A stretch of 64,000 nucleotides of DNA from Bombus terrestris (lineage: Eukaryota; Arthropoda; Insecta; Hymenoptera; Apidae). The notes beneath the pieces were generated by a model. It had not been told where the DNA came from and ran no database searches. It saw only the letters and a program-made list of their open reading frames with translations. Below are positions 57,028-64,000 of the stretch, one piece after another (the stretch's first letter is position 1; every line of letters begins with the position of its first letter). The translations under genes were made by a program, and so were the position numbers. The DNA lies in contig NC_063275.1 of the NCBI RefSeq assembly GCF_910591885.1, positions 25,408,501-25,472,500 on the forward strand, written 5' to 3'.

Positions 57028-58310
57028 CGTAGAATGCGTGCGTTTTAGGCTTAATTAATCGTAAGATAGATACATATGTTAAGTGCATTGTGAGCTCATT
57101 CTGTACAACGATACTTATCCATCTTGGAACGAAAAATTGTACCCGCGATTTGTCGGTTCGCGATCACTCAGTTCTTTCAAACTGTCGCGTGGCGTACTCG
57201 CTCGCGCGTATCCCGGGTACGTGCGGGTCAACGTGCACTGGAAAACTGTTTGGATTCGTAAGGCGGCCCAAGCACACCTCAGTCTTGGTGACTGCTCGAC
57301 GACTGCTCGACGTTCGCACCGAATCGCGGGAGTTGTCGTCGCGCCGCTGATGCTTGCGAATCTGTAGGGGATTCAGTCGTGGATCTGCACTCCTGTCCGA
57401 TTGGTACTTCGGTACTCGGGCAGGGACCTGTAATTTCACGTCCTCCGTAATTCTGTTCCCCCCGGGCCCGCGGGGATGGGCCCCACTGTTCAGTTGAGGC
57501 TTCTGCCTTCGTAATTCTGTTCAGCGGCCCCTCTCCGGGTTCCACATGTTCAGTTGGAGTGTGTTATGTTGCCGGCCTATGTGCTGGATCCACGGCTGGA
57601 TCACCAGCGGATCACTGGCATCATCGGTCGGCGCCATCGACCGCGACTCGTATAAGTATCGAACGGCGAAGCAGGAATCGAGTTATGGTCAATACTTGGG
57701 CTTTCCGCTAATCCTTCGGGTTATCCGGTGCACCGGGGTACGTCGCATAAGTTCGTTAGTTCGTTCGTTAGCTTCATTTTCTTTCATTCGTTCCAAGTTA
57801 GATAAATGTGTCTTTGATACCGAATGCTGCCAGTAGGGGTACCAATTATTGTACAATATTTGTACTGATCTATGTAATCGGTGTGTGGGAGATAGCTGTG
57901 GCGTTATGTATGCTTTGCTCCACGTTTGTAAAGATTCATGTAAGCGCTGCGTTGGAAATATGTGTTTCGCAGTTAGGGTACGTAACGACTATTTCTTTAC
58001 GCAGGCCCATGGTCAAGTAGAGTCGTAACTCGACATTCTGCCAATGGGTTGAATGTCGAGATGGATGTATAAAGTTAAATAACCCATGGGCGGGTCTCTT
58101 GCGCAGTCACCTCCACGTAGTGAGACCTTTTTAATTGGCATCGTTTTCCAAAAAATTAATTCGTTGATTAATCTTTGGAAAACGATGCAAAGCTAAGAAC
58201 TACGCACCAGTCCGGTTCGGATCTCCAAATGCCGCTAAAAGCATTTTGGATGATCTGGACTGGACTTCAACGTGGGACAACGTTGGACATCGTTGGACAT
58301 CGTTGGACAC
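57028..58310. repeat. Satellite unit 23 (C-run insertion, nonsense in open frame)
   Basis: 1,283 bp. Has unit 19's insertion and markers, plus CTGTAGGGGATT, which puts a stop in the usual 116-codon frame. ACCTTTTTAATTGG adds one base. Confidence 0.95.
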
Positions 58311-59567
58311 CGTAGAATGCGTGCGTTTTATCCTTAATTAATCGTAAGATAGATACATATGTTAAGTGCATTGTGAGCTCATTCTGTACAACGATACTTA
58401 TCCATCTTGGAACGAAAAATTGTACCCGCGATTTGTCGGTTCGCGATCACTCAGTTCTTTCAAACTGTCGCGTGGCGTACTCGCTCGCGCGTATCCCGGG
58501 TACGTGCGGGTCAACGTGCACTGGAAAACTCTTTGGATTCGTAAGGCGGCCCAAGCACACCTCAGTCTTGGTGACTGCTCGACGACTGCTCGACGTTCGC
58601 ACCGAATCGCGGGAGTTGTCGTCGCGCCGCTGATGCTTGCGAATCTGTTGGGGATTCAGTCGTGCATCTGCACTCCTGTCCGATTGGTACTTCGGTACTC
58701 GGGCAGGGACCTGTAATTTCACGTCCTCCGTAATTCTGTTCGGGCCCGCGGGGGTGGGCCCCACTGTTCAGTTGAGGCTTCTGCCTTCGTAATTCTGTTC
58801 AGCGGCCCCTCCCCGGGTTCCACATGTTCAGTTGGAGTGTGTTAAGTTGCCGGCCTATGTGCTGGATCCACGGCTGGATCACCAGCGGATCACTGGCATC
58901 ATCGGTCGGCGCCATCGACCGCGACTCGTATAAGTTTCGAACGGCGAAGCAGGAATCGAGTTATGGTCAATACTTGGGCTTTCCGCTAATCCTTCGGGTT
59001 ATCCGGTGCACCGGGGTACGTCGCATAAGTTCGTTAGTTCGTTCGTTAGCTTCATTTTCTTTCATTCGTTCCAAGTTAGATAAATGTGTCTTTGATACCG
59101 AATGCTGCCAGTAGGGGTACCAATTATTGTACAATATTTGTACTGATCTATGTAATCGGTGTGTGGGAGATAGCTGTGGCGTTATGTATGCTTTGCTCCA
59201 CGTTTGTAAAGATTCATGTAAGCGCTGCGTTGGAAATATGTGTTTCGCAGTTAGGGTACGAAACAACTATTTCTTTACGCAGGCCCATGGTCAAGTAGAG
59301 TCGTAACTCGACATTCTGCCAATGGGTTGAATGTCGAGATGGATGTATAAAGTTAAATAACCCATGGGCGGGTCTCTTGCGCAGTCACCTCCACGTAGTG
59401 AGACCTGGTAATTGGCATCGTTTTCCAAAAAATTAATCCGTTGATTAATCTTTGGAAAACGATGCCAAGCTAAGAACTACGCACCAGTCCGGTTTGGATC
59501 TCCAAATGCCGCTAAAAGCATTTTGGATGATCTGGACTGGACTTCAACGTTGGACAACGTTGGACAC
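58311..59567. repeat. Satellite unit 24 (short)
   Basis: 1,257 bp. GTGCATCTGC and the short motif end as in unit 22. Units 22 and 24 therefore match across the intervening, different unit 23. Confidence 0.95.
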
Positions 59568-60844
59568 CGTAGAATGCGTGCGTTTTAGGCTTAATTAATC
59601 GTAAGATAGATACATATGTTAAGTGCATTGTGAGCTCATTCTGTACAACGATACTTATCCATCTTGGAACGAAAAATTGTACACGCGATTTGTCGGTTCG
59701 CGATCACTCAGTTCTTTCAAACTGTCGCGTGGCGTACTCGCTCGCGCGTATCCCGGGTACGTGCGGGTCATCGTGCACTGGAAAACTCTTTGGATTCGTA
59801 AGGCGGCCCAAGCACACCTCAGTCTTGGTGACTGCTCGACGACTGCTCGACGTTCGCACCGAATCGCGGGAGTTGTCGTCGCGCCACTGATGCTTGCGAA
59901 TCTGTTGGGGATTCATTCGTGGATCTGCACTCCTGTCCGATTGGTACTTCGGTACTCGGGCAGGGACCTATAATTTCACGTCCTCCGTAATTCTGTTCGG
60001 GCCCGCGGGGGTGGGCCCCACTGTTCAGTTGAGGCTTCTGCCTTCGTAATTCTGTTCAGCGGCCCCTCTCCGGGTTCCACATGTTCAGTTGGAGTGTGTT
60101 AAGTTGCCGGCCTATGTGCTGGATCCACGGCTGGATCACCAGCGGATCACTGGCATCATCGGTCGGCGCCATCGACCGCGACTCGTATAAGTTTCGAACG
60201 GCGAAACAGGAATCGAGTTATGGTCAATACTTGGGCTGTCCGCTAATCCTTCGGGTTATCCGGTGCACCGGGGTACGTCGCATAAGTTCGTTAGTTCGTT
60301 CGTTAGCTTCATTTTCTTTCATTCGTTCCAAGTTAGATAAATGTGTCTTTGATACCGAATGCTGCCAGTAGGGGTACCAATTATTGTACAATATTTGTAC
60401 TGATCTATGTAATCGGTGTGTGGGAGATAGCTGTGGCGTTATGTATGCTTTGCTCCACGTTTGTAAAGATTCATGTAAGCGCTGCGTTGGAAATATGTGT
60501 TTCGCAGTTAGGGTACGAAACAACTATTTCTTTACGCAGGCCCATGGTCAAGTAGAGTCGTAACTCGACATTCTGCCAATGGGTTGAATGTCGAGATGGA
60601 TGTATAAAGATAAAGAAGCCATGGGCGGGTCTCTTGCGCAGTCACCTCCACGTAGTGAGACCTGGTAATTGGCATCGTTTTCCAAAAAATTAATCCGTTG
60701 ATTAATCTTTGGAAAACGATGCCAAGCTAAGAACTACGCACCAGTCCGGTTTGGATCTCCAAATGCCGCTAAAAGCATTTTGGATGATCTGGACTGGACT
60801 TCAACGTTGGACAACGTTGGACATCGTTGGACATCGTTGGACAC
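59568..60844. repeat. Satellite unit 25
   Basis: 1,277 bp. CGCCACTGATG, ACCTATAATTT, GCGAAACAGG, GGGCTGTCCGC and GATAAAGAAGCC, all shared with unit 26. Confidence 0.95.
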
Positions 60845-62121
60845 CGTAGAATGCGTGCGTTTTAGGCTTCATTAATCGTAAGATAGATACATATGTTAAG
60901 TGCATTGTGAGCTCATTCTGTACAACGATACTTATCCATCTTGGAACGAAAAATTGTACCCGCGATTTGTCGGTTCGCGATCACTCAGTTCTTTCAAACT
61001 GTCGCGTGGCGTACTCGCTCGCGCGTATCCCGGGTACGTGCGGGTCAACGTGCACTGGAAAACTCTTTGGATTCGTAAGGCGGCCCAAGCACACCTCAGT
61101 CTTGGTGACTGCTCGACGACTGCTCGACGTTCGCACCGAATCGCGGGAGTTGTCGTCGCGCCACTGATGCTTGCGAATCTGTTGGGGATTCATTCGTGGA
61201 TCTGCACTCCTGTCCGATTGGTACTTCGGTACTCGGGCAGGGACCTATAATTTCACGTCCTCCGTAATTCTGTTCGGGCCCGCGGGGGTGGGCCCCACTG
61301 TTCAGTTGAGGCTTCTGCCTTCGTAATTCTGTTCAGCGGCCCCTCTCCGGGTTCCACATGTTCAGTTGGAGTGTGTTAAGTTGCCGGCCTATGTGCTGGA
61401 TCCACGGCTGGATCACCAGCGGATCACTGGCATCATCGGTCGGCGCCATCGACCGCGACTCGTATAAGTTTCGAACGGCGAAACAGGAATCGAGTTATGG
61501 TCAATACTTGGGCTGTCCGCTAATCCTTCGGGTTATCCGGTGCACCGGGGTACGTCGCATAAGTTCGTTAGTTCGTTCGTTAGCTTCATTTTCTTTCATT
61601 CGTTCCAAGTTAGATAAATGTGTCTTTGATACCGAATGCTGCCAGTAGGGGTACCAATTATTGTACAATATTTGTACTGATCTATGTAATCGGTGTGTGG
61701 GAGATAGCTGTGGCGTTATGTATGCTTTGCTCCACGTTTGTAAAGATTCATGTAAGCGCTGCGTTGGAAATATGTGTTTCGCAGTTAGGGTACGAAACAA
61801 CTATTTCTTTACGCAGGCCCATGGTCAAGTAGAGTCGTAACTCGACATTCTGCCAATGGGTTGAATGTCGAGATGGATGTATAAAGATAAAGAAGCCATG
61901 GGCGGGTCTCTTGCGCAGTCACCTCCACGTAGTGAGACCTGGTAATTGGCATCGTTTTCCAAAAAATTAATCCGTTGATTAATCTTTGGAAAACGATGCC
62001 AAGCTAAGAACTACGCACCAGTCCGGTTTGGATCTCCAAATGCCGCTAAAAGCATTTTGGATGATCTGGACTGGACTTCAACGTTGGACAACGTTGGACA
62101 TCGTTGGACATCGTTGGACAC
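60845..62121. repeat. Satellite unit 26
   Basis: 1,277 bp. Same marker set as unit 25, plus GGCTTCATTAATC, shared with unit 27. Confidence 0.95.
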
Positions 62122-63398
62122 CGTAGAATGCGTGCGTTTTAGGCTTCATTAATCGTAAGATAGATACATATGTTAAGTGCATTGTGAGCTCATTCTGTAC
62201 AACGATACTTATCCATCTTGGAACGAAAAATTGTACCCGCGATTTGTCGGTTCGCGATCACTCAGTTCTTTCAAACTGTCGCGTGGCGTACTCGCTCGCG
62301 CGTATCCCGGGTACGTGCGGGTCAACGTGCACTGGAAAACTCTTTGGATTCGTAAGGCGGCCCAAGCACACCTCAGTCTTGGTGACAGCTCGACGACTGC
62401 TCGACGTTCGCACCGAATCGCGGGAGTTGTCGTCGCGCCGCTGATGCTTGCGAATCTGTTGGGGATTCATTCGTGGATCTGCACTCCTGTCCGATTGGTA
62501 CTTCTGTACTCGGGCAGGGACCTGTAATTTCACGTCCTCCGTAATTCTGTTCGGGCCCGCGGGGGTGGGCCCCACTGTTCAGTTGAGGCTTCTGCCTTCG
62601 TAATTCTGTTCAGCGGCCCCTCTCCGGGTTCCACATGTTCAGTTGGAGTATGTTAAGTTGCCGGCCTATGTGCTGGATCCACGGCTGGATCACCAGCGGA
62701 TCACTGGCATCATCGGTCGGCGCCATCGACCGCGACTCGTATAAGTTTCGAACGGCGAAGCAGGAATCGAGTTATGGTCAATACTTGGGCTTTCCGCTAA
62801 TCCTTCGGGTTATCCGGTGCACCGGGGTACGTCGCATAAGTTCGTTAGTTCGTTCGTTAGCTTCATTTTCTTTCATTCGTTCCAAGTTAGATAAATGTGT
62901 CTTTGATACCGAATGCTGCCAGTAGGGGTACCAATTATTGTACAATATTTGTACTGATCTATGTAATCGGTGTGTGGGAGATAGCTGTGGCGTTATGTAT
63001 GCTTTGCTCCACGTTTGTAAAGATTCATGTAAGCGCTGCGTTGGAAATATGTGTTTCGCAGTTAGGGTACGAAACAACTATTTCTTTACGCAGGCCCATG
63101 GTCAAGTAGAGTCGTAACTCGACATTCTGCCAATGGGTTGAATGTCGAGATGGATGTATAAAGTTAAATAACCCATGGGCGGGTCTCTTGCGCAGTCACC
63201 TCCACGTAGTGAGACCTGGTAATTGGCATCGTTTTCCAAAAAATTAATCAGTTGATTAATCTTTGGAAAACGATACCAAGCTAAGAACTACGCAGCAGTC
63301 CGGTTTGGATCTCCAAATGCCGCTAAAAGCATTTTGGATGATCTGGACTGGACTTCAACGTTGGACAACGTTGGACATCGTTGGACATCGTTGGACAC
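62122..63398. repeat. Satellite unit 27
   Basis: 1,277 bp. GGCTTCATTAATC, GGTGACAGCTCG, CTTCTGTAC and GAGTATGTT. The palindrome reverts to the CAGTTGATTAATC form. Confidence 0.95.
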
Positions 63399-64000
63399 CG
63401 TAGAATGCGTGCGTTTTAGGCTTAATTAATCGTAAGATAGATACATATGTTAAGTGCATTGTGAGCTCATTCTGTACAACGATACTTATGCATCTTGGAA
63501 CGAAAAATTGTACCCGCGATTTGTCGGTTCGCGATCACTCAGTTCTTTCAAACTGTCGCGTGGCGTACTCGCTCGCGCTTATCCCGGGTACGTGCGGGTC
63601 AACGTGCACTGGAAAACTCTTTGGATTCGTAAGGCGGCCCAAGCACATCTCAGTCTTGGTGACCGCTCGACGACTGCTCGACGTTCGCACCGAATCGCGG
63701 GAGTTGTCGTCGCGCCGCTGATGCTTGCGCATCTGTTGGGGATTCAGTCGTGGATCTGCACTCCTGTCCGATTGGTACTTCGGTACTCGGGCAGGGACCT
63801 GTAATTTCACGTCCTCCGTAATCCTGTTCGGGCCCGCGGGGGTGGGCCCCACTGTTCAGTTGAGGCCTCTGCCTTCGTAATTCTGTTCAGCGGCCCCTCC
63901 CCGGGTTCCACATGTTCAGTTGGAGTGTGTTAAGTTGCCGGCCTATGTGCTGGATCCACGGCTGGATCACCAGCGGATCACTGGCATCATCGGTCGGCGC
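63399..64000. repeat. Satellite unit 28, cut by window end
   Basis: 602 bp visible. More private changes than most units (CTTATGCATC, CGCGCTTATC, CACATCTCAG, GACCGCTC, GCGCATCTG, TAATCCTG). This may mean the array edge is approaching, since edge units are usually less homogenised. Confidence 0.95.

Larger units (their letters stand above)
28972..64000. repeat. 1,277-bp satellite, tandem array of 27+ units
   Basis: Head-to-tail units, phased here from CGTAGAATGCG; the array continues past the window end. Unit length is 1,277 bp, with variants of 1,257 (units 11, 22, 24), 1,274 (14), 1,276 (1, 17, 18), 1,281 (19, 20) and 1,283 (23). Units differ by roughly 0.5-2%. In order each unit holds: a GC-rich first half; a 59-bp imperfect direct repeat beginning CGTAATTCTGTTC; a nested inverted repeat with TATAAAG; the GGCATCGTTTTCC palindrome; and 3-5 copies of the 10-bp motif. 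Open frames of 70-116 codons recur in every unit, but the unit 10 start is lost, unit 23 has a nonsense change and unit 14 has a deletion, so coding is not supported. Confidence 0.98.

Noticed and set aside
28972..64000. Open frames of 70-116 codons repeated in every satellite unit, on both strands
   Set aside because: Several overlap each other in different frames, none has a recognisable domain, and units show a lost start (unit 10), a nonsense change (unit 23) and other frame-altering changes. Their repetition comes from satellite homogenisation.

Overview
The window looks like repeat-rich heterochromatin of an insect, most likely a hymenopteran. The AT-rich background carries CpG-rich islands, a tRNA-derived SINE, piggyBac, LINE and Ty3/gypsy (17.6/297-like) relics, and satellite DNA. 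That placement is inference: no conserved host protein-coding gene or rRNA gene was recognised.

Layout. (1) 1-7 kb: AT-rich DNA with a 22-bp AT-rich minisatellite and an associated TATA-bearing block, each present twice. The first minisatellite is split by a TTAA-bounded, piggyBac-like transposase relic. A degraded LINE ORF1/gag-like pseudogene (3.4-4.3 kb) is followed by a short array of a 10-bp motif (TTGGACACCG type), then SINE fragments. (2) 7.03-10.4 kb and 18.69-22.88 kb: two copies of an unrecognised 3.4-4.2 kb block with exon-like pieces framed by splice-site consensus, a regularly repeated TTAGNGTTGCG motif and a cluster of three hairpins. (3) 10.8-15.1 kb and 25.4-27.8 kb: two minus-strand Ty3/gypsy fragments, nearly identical where they overlap. 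The first has complete RT, RNase H and integrase domains, but gag is interrupted and the protease is split between frames. The second stops at the RT YLDD box and is fused to a short LTR-like piece. (4) Beside the gypsy fragments is a compound repeat module: a flank with a long foldback palindrome, an expanded 10-bp array (40, 59 or 54 units), then all or part of a ~1.28-kb satellite unit. (5) 28.97 kb to the window end: a head-to-tail array of the 1,277-bp satellite, 27 full units plus a partial one, very similar to each other. Every unit carries a few copies of the same 10-bp motif, the same palindromes and a TATA-like box.

How the parts relate. The 10-bp motif links the LINE relic, the expanded arrays and the 1,277-bp satellite, so one repeat family dominates the window at two scales. 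About 4.1 kb spanning gypsy, flank, 10-bp array and part of a satellite unit was recently duplicated or converted: copies at 12.73-16.8 and 25.43-29.67 kb differ at only a few bases apart from array length. Variants shared between non-adjacent satellite units point to unequal exchange and gene conversion. Long open frames in the 10-bp arrays and in satellite units are by-products of repeat periodicity and homogenisation, not genes.
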